Part shown: in pieces, positions 6,478 to 16,103 of the stretch
Layout of the letters: every line of letters starts with the position of its first letter
How positions within the stretch are numbered: the stretch's first letter is position 1
Assembly (NCBI GenBank): GCA_028280455.1
Contig: JANQLT010000037.1
Span: forward strand, 1 to 34,143
Source: Kiloniellales bacterium
GTDB lineage: Bacteria; Pseudomonadota; Alphaproteobacteria; Kiloniellales; JAKSDN01
Length of the DNA: 34,143 nucleotides
Reading direction: 5' to 3'
The notes under the pieces: generated by a model
Databases searched by the model: none
Seen by the model: only the letters and a program-made list of their open reading frames with translations
Told to the model about the DNA's origin: nothing
Translations under genes and position numbers: made by a program

Positions 6478-8670
6478 ATGACGGCCACTTCAAGTGCCAT
6501 GATCAGCGGTGCGAACGTCGCAAGTGAGACCGCACTCGAGCCCCAAGAGGCGGGCCAGGCGGCGCCGGAACGGGAGCCGATCACGCCGGCAGAGACCCAG
6601 GATCAGAAATCGACGCTCGCCGACCTTCTGATCGTCCAGCAGAACGTGCTGGAAAAGATCGTCGGCGGCGCGAGCTTCCATGAGACGCTGGACTCCGTCG
6701 TCCGGGCGACCGAGGAACTGATCGGCGGCACGAGCTGCGCGATCTTCGCGATCAACGAGCGCCTCACCGACATCGAGCACATCGCCGCTCCGAGCTTGCC
6801 CGCGGCGTTGGCCGATAGCCTGAAGCAGGTCAAGTGCGCCGGCCAGACGGCGCGCCCCGCGAACGGCGCCGACGTCGACGAATGCGGCTTCGACGGCACG
6901 CCGCTCTGCGACTCGATCCGCAACAGCGTCGTCACGCAGGGCTTCGTCCCGCTCCGCATCGTGCCGGTGCGTAGCCAGGACGACGAGCTGCTCGGCATGC
7001 TGATGATCTGCTCGGCCGGCGAGTTGGACCTCGAGGGCGGCGCGGACCGGCCCATCGGCTCCATGACGCAGCTCGTCCGCTTCGCCATCGAGTTCGAGCG
7101 GCGCCAGGCGGCGCTGCGCTCCGCCAACCAGCGTTTCGCTTCACTCGCCGCCTCGATCCCCGGCGTGGTTTATCAGCGGATCGTCGATACCGACGGCAGC
7201 ATGAAGTACAGCTACATCTCCGAAGCGGCACGCGACCTGTTCGGCGTGCCGCCGGAGGAGATCGTCGAAAACCCGCAGGCGCTGTTCGATACGCACGGCG
7301 CGGAGTACGCCGCGACCTTCCGCGACCGCCTGCTCAAGGCCTCCCGCAATCTCGAGATGTGGGATGTCGAAGCGACCATCAACACGCGGGACGGTCAGCG
7401 CAAGTACACCCACGCGATCGCACGGCCGACGCGGCGGGCGGACGGCTCGGTGCAGTGGGACGGCGTCATCCTAGACGCCACCCGGATCAAGGAAGCCGAG
7501 CTGGCCACCGTGGCCGCCGAGGCGCGCGTGCGCGACACCATCGTCGAGAGCATGCCGAACGGCTTCGTCCTGTTCGATGCCGACGACAACCTGGTTACCT
7601 GCAATAGCATGCTGAGGGACATGTATCCCGTCTTGGAGGGCGCCCTGAAGCCGGGCGCCTCCTACGAAGAGGTGATGAAGGCCGAGATCGAGAACGGCGT
7701 CGACGTCGAGGCGCACATCCCCGACACCGAGAGCGGCGAGATCCCGGACGAGGCGGTCCGCCTGCGCGCCCGTCTGGAGCGGCGCAGCCGCTCGACCTCG
7801 AAGGGCATCGAGCGGCGCTTGGCCGACGGCCGCTGGATCCTGATCGACGAGTATGAGACGGCGGACGGCGGGACGGTCGCCCTGCACACCGACGTCACGG
7901 AGCTGAAGGATCGCGAAGCGGCCCTGAAGCGAAGCAACCGCGAGCTGCAGGACTTCGCGTCGGTCGCTTCTCACGACCTGCAGGAGCCGTTGCGCAAGAT
8001 CGAGGCCTTCGGCGACCGGCTGGTCGCCCGCTTCGGCGACAAGCTCGGCGACGACGGTCAGATGTACATCGACCGCATGCAGAATGCCGCCGGTCGGATG
8101 CGCAGCCTGATCAACGACCTGCTCGCCTACTCGCGGGTCACGACCAAGGCCAAGCCCTTCGCCTCGGTCGATCTGCAGAAGGTCGTCTCGGACGTGCTTT
8201 CCGACCTGCAGGTCGCCATGGAGAGCAGCGAGGCCAGCGTCGACCTCCAGCCGCTGCCGACGATCGACGCCGAGAAGACGCAGATGCGGATGCTGTTCCA
8301 GAACCTGATCGCCAATGGGATCAAGTTCCAGGCGGAAGGGGTGTCCCCGAAGATCGAGGTTTCGGCCCACGTCCACAGCCAGGTTCCGCAAGAGCTGGCG
8401 CTCGACACCCAGGCCAAGGAGGTCTGTGAGATCCGGGTCAAGGACAACGGCATCGGCTTCGAGATGCGGCATCTCGACCGGATCTTCGGGATCTTCCAGA
8501 GACTGCACGGACGCAACGAGTACGAAGGGACGGGCGTCGGCCTGGCCACCTGCCGAAAGATCGCCGAGCTGCACGGCGGGGTCATCACGGCCGAGAGCGC
8601 GCCCGGCAAAGGCACCACTTTCATTGTTGTCCTGCCTGTCAGGCAGGATCCCTCGGGAGAGCAGGCATGA
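6478..8670 (+). CDS. cytoplasmic GAF-PAS-PAS sensor histidine kinase
   Basis: The product is 730 aa with no membrane segments. A GAF-like domain spans about 50-205 (LDSVVRATEELIGGTSCAIF). PAS1 is at about 220-345 (ASIPGVVYQRIVDTDGS) and PAS2 at about 352-480 (MPNGFVLFDADDNLVTCN). HisKA follows with ASHDLQEPLRKI, phospho-acceptor His499. HATPase_c has the N box (FQNLIANGIKF, Asn609), DNGIGF at 656 and GTGVGLA. The SHDLQEPL signature is shared with phytochrome-type kinases that use small stand-alone receivers, and one such receiver follows with an ATGA overlap. I prefer ATG 6478 (AAGG upstream). GTG 6412 in the same frame would add 22 residues but has no clear Shine-Dalgarno. The GAF lacks an obvious chromophore signature, so the stimulus is unknown. 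Confidence 0.9.
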   Translation: MTATSSAMISGANVASETALEPQEAGQAAPEREPITPAETQDQKSTLADLLIVQQNVLEKIVGGASFHETLDSVVRATEELIGGTSCAIFAINERLTDIEHIAAPSLPAALADSLKQVKCAGQTARPANGADVDECGFDGTPLCDSIRNSVVTQGFVPLRIVPVRSQDDELLGMLMICSAGELDLEGGADRPIGSMTQLVRFAIEFERRQAALRSANQRFASLAASIPGVVYQRIVDTDGSMKYSYISEAARDLFGVPPEEIVENPQALFDTHGAEYAATFRDRLLKASRNLEMWDVEATINTRDGQRKYTHAIARPTRRADGSVQWDGVILDATRIKEAELATVAAEARVRDTIVESMPNGFVLFDADDNLVTCNSMLRDMYPVLEGALKPGASYEEVMKAEIENGVDVEAHIPDTESGEIPDEAVRLRARLERRSRSTSKGIERRLADGRWILIDEYETADGGTVALHTDVTELKDREAALKRSNRELQDFASVASHDLQEPLRKIEAFGDRLVARFGDKLGDDGQMYIDRMQNAAGRMRSLINDLLAYSRVTTKAKPFASVDLQKVVSDVLSDLQVAMESSEASVDLQPLPTIDAEKTQMRMLFQNLIANGIKFQAEGVSPKIEVSAHVHSQVPQELALDTQAKEVCEIRVKDNGIGFEMRHLDRIFGIFQRLHGRNEYEGTGVGLATCRKIAELHGGVITAESAPGKGTTFIVVLPVRQDPSGEQA

Positions 8671-9140
8671 AGCGTCAAGCTGGGCCAATCACCATCCTCA
8701 TCGCGGACGACGATGCCGACGACAGGATGCTGATCAAGGACGCCTTCGAGAGCGGCAAGCTCAACAACAAGCTCGAGTTCGTCGAGGACGGCGAGGAGCT
8801 GTTGCGCTACCTCCGCCGGGAGGAGGAGTACGCCGACCTGCACGACAGCGCCTATCCGGGCCTGATCCTTCTCGACCTCAACATGCCGAAGATGGACGGC
8901 CGGGAGGCCTTGAAAGAGCTGAAGGCCGATCGCCGCTTGCAGCGGATTCCCGTGGTCGTCCTGACCACCTCCGAGGCCGAGGAAGACATCGTCCGGACCT
9001 ATGGCCTGGGTGTGAACTCCTTCATCACCAAGCCCGTCACCTTCGCCGAGCTGGTCGAGGTGGTGAAGGTCCTGACCAACTATTGGGTCGAGATCGTTGC
9101 CCTGCCGCCGGAGTGCGACAGCGTCGACGCGGCCGCTTGA
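8667..9140 (+). CDS. single-domain response regulator (Rcp1-like)
   Basis: The product is 157 aa, a receiver domain with no output domain. The acidic pocket is DDDADD (14-19), the phospho-acceptor is Asp70 in LILLDLNMPKMDG, the conserved Thr is in VVLTTS, and Lys122 is in FITKP. The long loop between DGEELLRYLR and the acceptor Asp is typical of the Rcp1 type that partners bacteriophytochrome-like kinases. It starts inside the kinase stop codon (ATGA), so the two are very likely translated together and form a cognate pair. It may relay phosphate onward, possibly competing with the three receivers of the next gene. Confidence 0.92.
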   Translation: MKRQAGPITILIADDDADDRMLIKDAFESGKLNNKLEFVEDGEELLRYLRREEEYADLHDSAYPGLILLDLNMPKMDGREALKELKADRRLQRIPVVVLTTSEAEEDIVRTYGLGVNSFITKPVTFAELVEVVKVLTNYWVEIVALPPECDSVDAAA

Positions 9141-9219
9141 AGAATCGCACGTGAGGCGCGCCCTGATCGGGTGCTTGGCTTGACCCGAATGGACATGGCT
9201 ACCTGAAAAGACACGCGCT

Positions 9220-11823
9220 ATGCTCCATGTGATTCTCATAGACGACGATCCCGACGATTGCGTGCTGGTGCGGGATCTCCTGTCGGACAGCCGGGGCAAG
9301 GAGTTCGAGCTCGACTGCTACGAGACTCTCTACGCCGGAATCGAGGCGATCCGCGAGAAGCCATACGACGTCTGCCTGCTCGACTACCGGCTCGGGCTCG
9401 ACGACAGCTTGCCGACGATCCCGGAGATCCGCTCCATCAGGGAGACCTTGCCGATCGTCGTTCTGACGGGGCTCGGCGACCGGGACGTCGACCTCGAGGC
9501 CATGCGGGCCGGCGCCTCCGACTACGTCTCCAAGGACCATCTCAACCCGAACCATCTCGACCGGAAGATCCGCTACGCGATCGCCAGGGAACAGTCGCGT
9601 GCGCGCCGCCGTGAGACGGCCGGCGACGCCTGCCCGCGCATCCTCCTGGTCGAGGACGACAAGGACGACTACATCATCGTCCACGAGATGCTCTCCGACA
9701 TCCACGGCGAGGCCTTGCGACTCCATTGGGTGCCGAGCTGGGAAGAGGCGACCCACGAGATCTCCGGCAACCGCTACGACGTCTGTCTGCTCGACAACAA
9801 TCTGGGCGAGCACAGCGGCATGGAGCTGGTGCAGGAGGCCATCGCCCACGGCGTCGAGATTCCCTTGATCCTGCTCACCGGCTGTGGCGACCGGGACACG
9901 GACCTCGAGGCCATGCGCTCCGGCGCCTCGGACTTTCTGGACAAGAACGAGCTGCGCCCCGCTCTCCTGGACCGCTCGATCCGCTACGCCATCGAGCGCA
10001 GCAAGGCGGAGCGCCGGGCGGCGGAGCGCTCTCTCGCCGAGGGGCCGCGGATCTGCTTCATCGAGGACGACGAGGACGATTTCCTGCTCACCCAGGATCT
10101 GCTCATCGAGATCTACGGCACGACTTTCCAGCTCGAGTGGATCAAGACCTGGTCGCGCGCCTTGGAGGTGGTCCACGAGCACAGCCACGACGTCTATCTG
10201 GTCGACTATCGCCTGGGTGAGGGCAACGGCCTCGACCTGATTCGCGAGGCGGTGCAGCAGGGCTGCAACGCGCCGATCATTTTGCTGACCGGCGAGAACA
10301 GCCGGGAAGTGGACATCGAGGCCATGAAGGCCGGTGCCTCGGACTACCTGGTCAAGGGCGAGATCACGGCGCGCCTGCTCGACCGTGCCATTCGCTATTC
10401 GATCGAGCAGCACCGCTCGGAGACCCGCCTGACCGAGCTCGCCCAGTACGATCAGCTCACCGGCCTCGCCAATCGCAACCTCTTCAAGGACTTCCTGACC
10501 GGCAGCCTGGCCCGGGCCAGCCGGCGCGACGAGATGGTCGCGGTCATGCTGATCGACCTCGATCGCTTCAAGATGATCAACGACACCTACGGTCACGACA
10601 CAGGCGATCAGCTCCTCAAGGTCGTCGCGCAGCGCCTCAAGGACAGCGTCCGCGCCAGCGATCTGGTCGCCCGTCTCGGCGGCGACGAGTTCACCGTCGT
10701 GCTCGAGGGCATCCACGACCCGACCATCGTCTCCCACTTCGGCGACCGCATACTCGAGATCGTCAAGCAGCCGGTCACGATCTCCGGCAACGAGGTCTAC
10801 ACGACGGTCAGCGTCGGCATCGCGATCTATCCGACCGACGTCCGCAACTTCGACGACCTCATCAAGAGCGCCGACGCCGCCATGTACCGGGCCAAGGAGA
10901 GCGGCGGCGACAGCTACCAGTTCTACACCGTCGATCTGCACATCAAGGCGACGCGGCGCCAGGAGATCGAGAAGGGCCTGCGCAAGGCCGTCGATCGCGA
11001 CGAGTTCGTCCTCGAGTATCAGCCGCAGTTCGGCCTGCCGGACGGCGGCGTCATCGGCTTCGAGGCCTTGCTGCGCTGGCAGCATCCGGCTTGGGGCCGG
11101 GTCAGCCCGGAGCAGTTCATTCACATCGCGGAGGAGACGGGCCTGATCGTCTCCATGGGCGAGTTCGTCATGCGCCAGGCCTTCGCGCAGGCGCGCCGGT
11201 TCCACGATATGGGCATCGAGGGCTTCCGCATGGCGGTGAACCTCTCGGCCCGCCAGTTCCAGGAGCTCGACCTCAGCGAGTCGGTCCGGCTGATCCTCGA
11301 GGAGTGCCAGGTGTCGCCCGATCTGATCGAGATCGAGATCACCGAGAGCAGCATCCTGAAGGACTCCGAGCGGGTCAGCGCGGTGCTGCAGGAGTTCCAC
11401 GACTTGGGTCTGCTGGTCGCGTTGGACGACTTCGGCACGGGCTTCTCGTCGCTCAATCACTTGAAGAACTTCCCCGGCGCCACGATCAAGATCGATCAGT
11501 CTTTCGTGCAGAACGTCCTGCAGAGCCCGAGCGACGCGGCCATCGTCAAGGCCGTCATCGAGATGGCGCACAATCTGGGCCTGAGGGTGATCGCCGAGGG
11601 CATCGAGACCGAGGGCCAGCTGGACTTCCTGCTCGCCGAGGGCTGCGATGCCGTTCAGGGCTTCTATCTCTTCCGGCCGGCACCGCCCAACGCCTTCACC
11701 GTCGACCGTCTCCGCGAGGCCTCGGAACGGATCCGACAGCACGCCGGCCGCTGCCTTTCGGGCGGCCAGGGCGACTCGCGCGCCGACCCGCTCGGCCGCC
11801 CGGTGGCGCGGCGGGTCAGCTAG
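9220..11823 (+). CDS. triple-receiver GGDEF-EAL protein (c-di-GMP synthesis/breakdown)
   Basis: The product is 867 aa. Three receiver domains in tandem have acceptor aspartates at about Asp55 (CLLDYRLG), Asp192 (CLLDNNLG) and Asp329 (YLVDYRLG). The three units resemble one another and look like internal duplications. The GGDEF domain has an intact active site at 487-491, and an RxxD inhibitory site (RASD) lies five residues before it. The EAL domain has EALLRW (Glu615), NLSARQF, IEITES, DDFGTGFSS and AEGIETEGQ, so the catalytic residues look complete. The protein may therefore both make and degrade c-di-GMP under control of phosphorylation. It lies 79 nt after the response regulator and is probably the output of the same pathway. 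No membrane segment is present. Confidence 0.92.
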   Translation: MLHVILIDDDPDDCVLVRDLLSDSRGKEFELDCYETLYAGIEAIREKPYDVCLLDYRLGLDDSLPTIPEIRSIRETLPIVVLTGLGDRDVDLEAMRAGASDYVSKDHLNPNHLDRKIRYAIAREQSRARRRETAGDACPRILLVEDDKDDYIIVHEMLSDIHGEALRLHWVPSWEEATHEISGNRYDVCLLDNNLGEHSGMELVQEAIAHGVEIPLILLTGCGDRDTDLEAMRSGASDFLDKNELRPALLDRSIRYAIERSKAERRAAERSLAEGPRICFIEDDEDDFLLTQDLLIEIYGTTFQLEWIKTWSRALEVVHEHSHDVYLVDYRLGEGNGLDLIREAVQQGCNAPIILLTGENSREVDIEAMKAGASDYLVKGEITARLLDRAIRYSIEQHRSETRLTELAQYDQLTGLANRNLFKDFLTGSLARASRRDEMVAVMLIDLDRFKMINDTYGHDTGDQLLKVVAQRLKDSVRASDLVARLGGDEFTVVLEGIHDPTIVSHFGDRILEIVKQPVTISGNEVYTTVSVGIAIYPTDVRNFDDLIKSADAAMYRAKESGGDSYQFYTVDLHIKATRRQEIEKGLRKAVDRDEFVLEYQPQFGLPDGGVIGFEALLRWQHPAWGRVSPEQFIHIAEETGLIVSMGEFVMRQAFAQARRFHDMGIEGFRMAVNLSARQFQELDLSESVRLILEECQVSPDLIEIEITESSILKDSERVSAVLQEFHDLGLLVALDDFGTGFSSLNHLKNFPGATIKIDQSFVQNVLQSPSDAAIVKAVIEMAHNLGLRVIAEGIETEGQLDFLLAEGCDAVQGFYLFRPAPPNAFTVDRLREASERIRQHAGRCLSGGQGDSRADPLGRPVARRVS

Positions 11824-11913
11824 CGCGAAGGACTGCGCGCGCCGCATCTGCGCCGGTCCGATTGTCCGGTAACAGTCTGGCGATCGGCGCGCGTCGCGGC
11901 AGCTCTCGACATC

Positions 11914-12068
11914 GAAACGAACCGCCCCCTCACCCAGCTCCGGCTAGGCTCGGCTGCGCCTCACCAAGCCTACGCATCCCTCTCCCCCGACGGGGGAGAG
12001 GGTTGTGGAGGCTTAGCGAGGCCGAAGGCTGAGCTTAGCCGGAGCTGGGTGAGGGGGCGGTTCGTTTC
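11914..12068. repeat. 155-bp near-perfect inverted repeat (REP/MITE-like) between convergent genes
   Basis: The outer arms are perfectly complementary over 33 bp (11914-11946 with 12036-12068). The inner parts pair imperfectly, and the centre is a tight CCCTCTCCCCCG-A-CGGGGGAGAGGG hairpin. It occupies much of the 338-bp space between two convergent stop codons (11823 and 12162), so it may act as a bidirectional transcription barrier. The core (CCCTCACCC, CTCTCCCCC) resembles dispersed palindromic repeats common in GC-rich proteobacteria. No clear target-site duplication is seen. The rest of the gap has no gene. Confidence 0.85.
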
Positions 12069-12161
12069 CCTTTGGCAACCAACCGGCGATGCTGCCCAAT
12101 CCGGGAACGCTTTAGCGGAAGACTCCCTGATCCTGCTCCCGGACCACGATCATGGAAGATC

Positions 12162-15100
12162 TCAGCAGATCGGCGGCGCCGGCGTCAGCGGCGAGGTCCG
12201 CAGAATGCGGAAGTGGCCGAGCTCGTCCGACAGCGGGCGGATGCCGTCGACGGTCGGCGTGGCGAGATCGACGCCGGCACCGAAGCCGCCGCGCTCCGCC
12301 CGGACCTCGGCCGCCAGGTTGCTGTCGGCGGCGAAGCCCTGGGTCGTCGTGCTCGCCGCCGCTTGCAGGTTGTGCAGCGCCGGCAGCATCTCGACGCAGA
12401 GCACGCTCAGAGGCGAATCCAGGGGCAGGCCCAGGGAGCGCAGCATGTCCTCGATCTCCGGCTGCTTCCAGCGGGTCGCGCCCTTGGCCGGCGCGTCGCG
12501 GTTCTGGAAGGCGAGCAGGAGATTGCCCTGGTCGTCCTCGAAGCGGCCACGGATGCGCGGCAGGACCCTCAGCTTGCGGTCGTCGAGCAGGATGTTGCGA
12601 TGGTCCTTGCCGTCGGCCTGGTGCACCTGGGCGTAGAGCAGGGCCCAGAGCTCGCTGCGCGGCGGGTCGGCGGTGATGTTCTTGCCGTTCAGCACCGCGC
12701 GGGCGTAGGGCGCCTCGACCAGCAGCTCCTCCGGGTTGCGGTTGGTGGTGCAGAACAGCGTCGGGGCCGGGTGCTGGACGCCGGTGCTGCGGAGCGCGCG
12801 CCCGTAGCGGCCCTGGGCCGTCGACCAGATGCTCGCATGGCCGACCCGCAGCTCGTAGGTGAAGAAGCCGAAGAGCTCGGGGCTGTCGGCGTTCATGCCC
12901 GGCGGCAGGGGCACCAGGTAGTGCCGGTCGCTGTTGCTGGCCCGCTCCATCTGCAGCATGGCATCGAAACCGGCCAGGTCGTCGCTTTGGTCGGGCGTGA
13001 TCACGCGGATCAGCTCCGGGTCGATGTTCAGCTCCGGCTCGTCCGGCGGCACGAAGGTCTCCAGCCGGTTGTCCGACAGCAGCGGGTCGGGCCCGTAGGC
13101 CAGGAGCCGGATGAAGTAGGAGTCGTTCGGGTCGGCGACAGGCTCCTCGAGCTCCAGCCAGAGAAAGCGCCGGCGCGGCTCGCTCGAGGCATAGACCTCG
13201 TCGCGCCGGTATTTCGAAAGGGCGATGCCGGCCGAGGCGATCCGCGGCACCTGGGTCGGGTTCGAGGTGACGGGCAGGGTCAGCTCGAAGGTCGAAGGCT
13301 CGTCGCTGGCCTCCGGCGCCTCGCGGAAGCGCGGCTCGACCCGATAGTTGAGCTCGATCACGTCGGGGAAGCGGGTCTCCGAGGGGTCGTTTTGCTGCGG
13401 CCGTTCCGACTTCGGCTCGACGGCGTCGAGGAACACCAGGCGCGTGCGGCTGCGGTCGGCGTTCTCCAGGGCCTGGATGGCGATGGTCTGATCGATCTCC
13501 CAGTCGCCGACCGGCTCGCCGTCGTTGTCGTCGACCTCGCTGTCCGCCTGGAAGCGCTGCTCCCGGAAGATCTCGAAGGCGACCTTGCGCAGGTTGTCCC
13601 AGGTCCAGTCGCGGTCGAGCTGCAGGGTCAGGGCGACCACCCAGTGGTTCAGCAGGTCGTCCTTGGTCGCCAGGGTCAGCGACGACTGGTCCGGCGCCAG
13701 GGTATGGCGAATCCGCCGCGAGCAGCCGAAGACGATGCGCTCGCCCTTCTTGGCGAGCAGGGTCAGGCCCTTGTGGTCGAGGCGCAGCTCGCGGGCCAGG
13801 CGCTGGATCATGGCCGGGCTGTCGCCGGTGTGGCGCCTGAAGAGGAGGCTGTCCAGCCGGCCGTCGAAGACCGGCGGCGGGTCGGGCTGCAGGTAGATGC
13901 CGCGGATGCTGCGGGCGGCGGCCAGGTTCGCCAGCAGGTCCGTCTCGTCGGCCGACTCGCGCCGCAGCTTGATCTGGAGCGGCTTGCCGATGTTGGCGCC
14001 GGGCGCGTAGTAGGCGGCGTTCTCGTCGTCGACGGCGCGCAAGGTCAGGCGGATCTCGCGGGCCGTCGGCAGCAGGACCTCCTCCAGCGCGTCGATCTCG
14101 GCGACGGTGGCGCCGAGGTCGCCCAGGTCGTTCGGATCGCCGAAGTTGAGGACGGCCGCGTCGCGGAACTCCAGGGGCACGGTCAGCGGCTGGTCGAAGG
14201 CCGCCGGGAAGTCCCGATGCGTCGTGTAGAGCAGGGCGAAGGGCTCGCGCCCGGAGAGCGACAGCTTGTTGTCCAGCTTCAGGGCGCGCACCTCGACGTC
14301 GATGCGCAGGCGCTGCACGTCGGGATCGGGAATGCCGAAGCTCTCCTGACCGACCATGGCGTTCGAGGCCGCCTGCAGCAGGGGGATCGGGTCGGCGTAC
14401 TTGTCGGTGAAGACCACGCTCGGGTAGCCCAGCAGGGGGCGGGCGATCTCCAGGCTGTCGTCGGGGAAGTACTCGTCGAGGGGCGCGTCCGGGAACAGGG
14501 TGAGGCCGCTGACCCGCACCGGCTCCGGCACGACATGGCGGCGGAACGGGATGGTGGCGATCGGCGCCTGCGAGTCCTGAACCGGCTCGTCGTCGACCAG
14601 CGGCCCGCCGCCCGTCGGGTCCATGTAGCGGACCCTGAAGTCGTAGGTCCGGCCGTAGCGCAGCGGGATCGCGTCGAGGCCGAGGGGCTCGTACATGCGG
14701 CCCAGCGCCGCCGCCTGGCCGACCGCCTGCTCGGTCTGATAGAGCGCCGCCGCGTCCTCGTCGGGCAGCACCAGGGACTGGCCGTTCCAATGGGCCAGGT
14801 AGACCGGCAGCCAGAAGCGGCCGGTGGCCTGGTTGCCGTCGAGCTGCATGGGATGGTACTCGACGCCGAGCTCGCCCTCGAAGCGGCCGAGGTTGACCTG
14901 CCCGAGCACCAGGGGCGCGCGGCTGCGCACCCGGACCAGGGAGTTCCAGGCCGCGTCGCCGGCCTCCCGCGCGTCGATCCGGAAGCCGAAGACGCCCGAC
15001 GGCGCATCGAGGCGCTGCGGTGTGCCAGGCACCGGCGGCACGCTCGGGTCCTCGATCAGCGCCCGGTTCTGCCGCTCCAGCGTTTCCTGGTCGTCGCAGC

Positions 15101-16085
15101 AGACGCTGCAGCCCAGGTCGTTGGTCGGCGGGAACTCGTCGGGCTCCTCGGCCAGCAGGTTCTGGCTGACCGGCTGGCGGCCATGGACGATCTTGGCGAA
15201 GCCGTCGTCGAAGGCGGCCGCGTCGGCGAAGACCTTGTCGTAGTTGCCGGGCACCGGAGGCGGCCCGACCACGCCCGGGTCGTCGAACAGCACCGGGAAC
15301 AGCGAGGCGGCGAAGAGCGTGCGGCCCGTGCCGCCCTCCAACGGCGGAATGCGGGCCGCGTAGCGCGCCAGGAAGCTGTAGTCGGCCTCGACCTGCGCCA
15401 GGTAGTCGCTGCCCTCGGCCAGGCCGACGTAGAGGAAGCCGCCGTCCTCGAAGAGCCCGGCCGGCACCGTGAAGGCGGCGTCGCGGATCAAGCCGAGGCG
15501 CCGCGCCAGTTGCGGCTGCCGCAGGGAATAGGCGTAGATTTGGCCCCAGCTCACGCTGTCCGGCGTCACCTGGAAGCCGGGGTTCGGCGCCTTGTCCTCC
15601 TTGACGGCGCAGGCGTAGCTGTCGTCGACCTTGGCCTCGGGCGTGCGCGGGCCGGTGAAGAGGTGGGACTCGCGGTAGCTCTTCGGCAGGTGCTTGTTGA
15701 TCCGGATGTTCGGGTCGACCGGCTCGGCCAGCTTTGGCGGGTCGTTGCTCAGCACGAAGCGCCCCGGCTGCGGCGCCACCAGCTCCTCGAAGAGCTGGCG
15801 GGCGTCGGCCAGGGGGCCGCTGGCGCCGGGCAGCGGCGCGGTGGCGTCGACGGGCTCGCTCGCCGGGAAGCTGTCCAGGCCGGCGATGATCCGCGCCTCC
15901 AACTGGATGTCGGAATCCGCGAAGGCCGGCGTGCTGTCGCCGACGTTCGGGAAGTCGGCGATCACCGGCAGCAGGGGATCGCCGTTCCAGGCCGCGCTGA
16001 GCCGCGGCACCAGCAGGACCGAGAGCGTCAGGTCGGCGCCGTCGAAGCGCTGCGGGAAGGTCAGAAGACTGAAGCGTGCGTCCAT
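12162..16085 (-). CDS. giant protein of unknown function, 1307 aa (partner of the 1713-aa protein)
   Basis: The product is 1307 aa with no signal peptide, no membrane segments and no domain I recognise. It begins MDARFSLLTFPQRFDG. The sequence is rich in Asp, Pro and Leu with many short beta-like stretches, suggesting a large beta-rich fold. Local features include a Cys cluster (CSVCC) near residue 325, a YMDPTGGGPLVDDEPV segment near 485, a WVVALTLQLDRDWTWD segment near 825, and a central stretch with RELRLDHKGLTLLAKKGERI. The start is ATG 16085, 18 nt after the stop of the 1713-aa gene, so the two are almost certainly co-transcribed. Ordinary codon use and smooth sequence make it a real gene despite long open frames on the other strand. 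The role is unknown; structural or surface-related functions are only guesses. Confidence 0.8.
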   Translation of the reverse strand: MDARFSLLTFPQRFDGADLTLSVLLVPRLSAAWNGDPLLPVIADFPNVGDSTPAFADSDIQLEARIIAGLDSFPASEPVDATAPLPGASGPLADARQLFEELVAPQPGRFVLSNDPPKLAEPVDPNIRINKHLPKSYRESHLFTGPRTPEAKVDDSYACAVKEDKAPNPGFQVTPDSVSWGQIYAYSLRQPQLARRLGLIRDAAFTVPAGLFEDGGFLYVGLAEGSDYLAQVEADYSFLARYAARIPPLEGGTGRTLFAASLFPVLFDDPGVVGPPPVPGNYDKVFADAAAFDDGFAKIVHGRQPVSQNLLAEEPDEFPPTNDLGCSVCCDDQETLERQNRALIEDPSVPPVPGTPQRLDAPSGVFGFRIDAREAGDAAWNSLVRVRSRAPLVLGQVNLGRFEGELGVEYHPMQLDGNQATGRFWLPVYLAHWNGQSLVLPDEDAAALYQTEQAVGQAAALGRMYEPLGLDAIPLRYGRTYDFRVRYMDPTGGGPLVDDEPVQDSQAPIATIPFRRHVVPEPVRVSGLTLFPDAPLDEYFPDDSLEIARPLLGYPSVVFTDKYADPIPLLQAASNAMVGQESFGIPDPDVQRLRIDVEVRALKLDNKLSLSGREPFALLYTTHRDFPAAFDQPLTVPLEFRDAAVLNFGDPNDLGDLGATVAEIDALEEVLLPTAREIRLTLRAVDDENAAYYAPGANIGKPLQIKLRRESADETDLLANLAAARSIRGIYLQPDPPPVFDGRLDSLLFRRHTGDSPAMIQRLARELRLDHKGLTLLAKKGERIVFGCSRRIRHTLAPDQSSLTLATKDDLLNHWVVALTLQLDRDWTWDNLRKVAFEIFREQRFQADSEVDDNDGEPVGDWEIDQTIAIQALENADRSRTRLVFLDAVEPKSERPQQNDPSETRFPDVIELNYRVEPRFREAPEASDEPSTFELTLPVTSNPTQVPRIASAGIALSKYRRDEVYASSEPRRRFLWLELEEPVADPNDSYFIRLLAYGPDPLLSDNRLETFVPPDEPELNIDPELIRVITPDQSDDLAGFDAMLQMERASNSDRHYLVPLPPGMNADSPELFGFFTYELRVGHASIWSTAQGRYGRALRSTGVQHPAPTLFCTTNRNPEELLVEAPYARAVLNGKNITADPPRSELWALLYAQVHQADGKDHRNILLDDRKLRVLPRIRGRFEDDQGNLLLAFQNRDAPAKGATRWKQPEIEDMLRSLGLPLDSPLSVLCVEMLPALHNLQAAASTTTQGFAADSNLAAEVRAERGGFGAGVDLATPTVDGIRPLSDELGHFRILRTSPLTPAPPIC

Positions 16086-16103
16086 GGCGGTCGGGATCCC
16101 GGT

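Noticed and set aside
9141..9219. cgggt...acccg hairpin as a terminator between the response regulator and the GGDEF-EAL gene
   Set aside because: The stem is only 5 bp with a 10-nt loop and no T-tract, so it was not listed.
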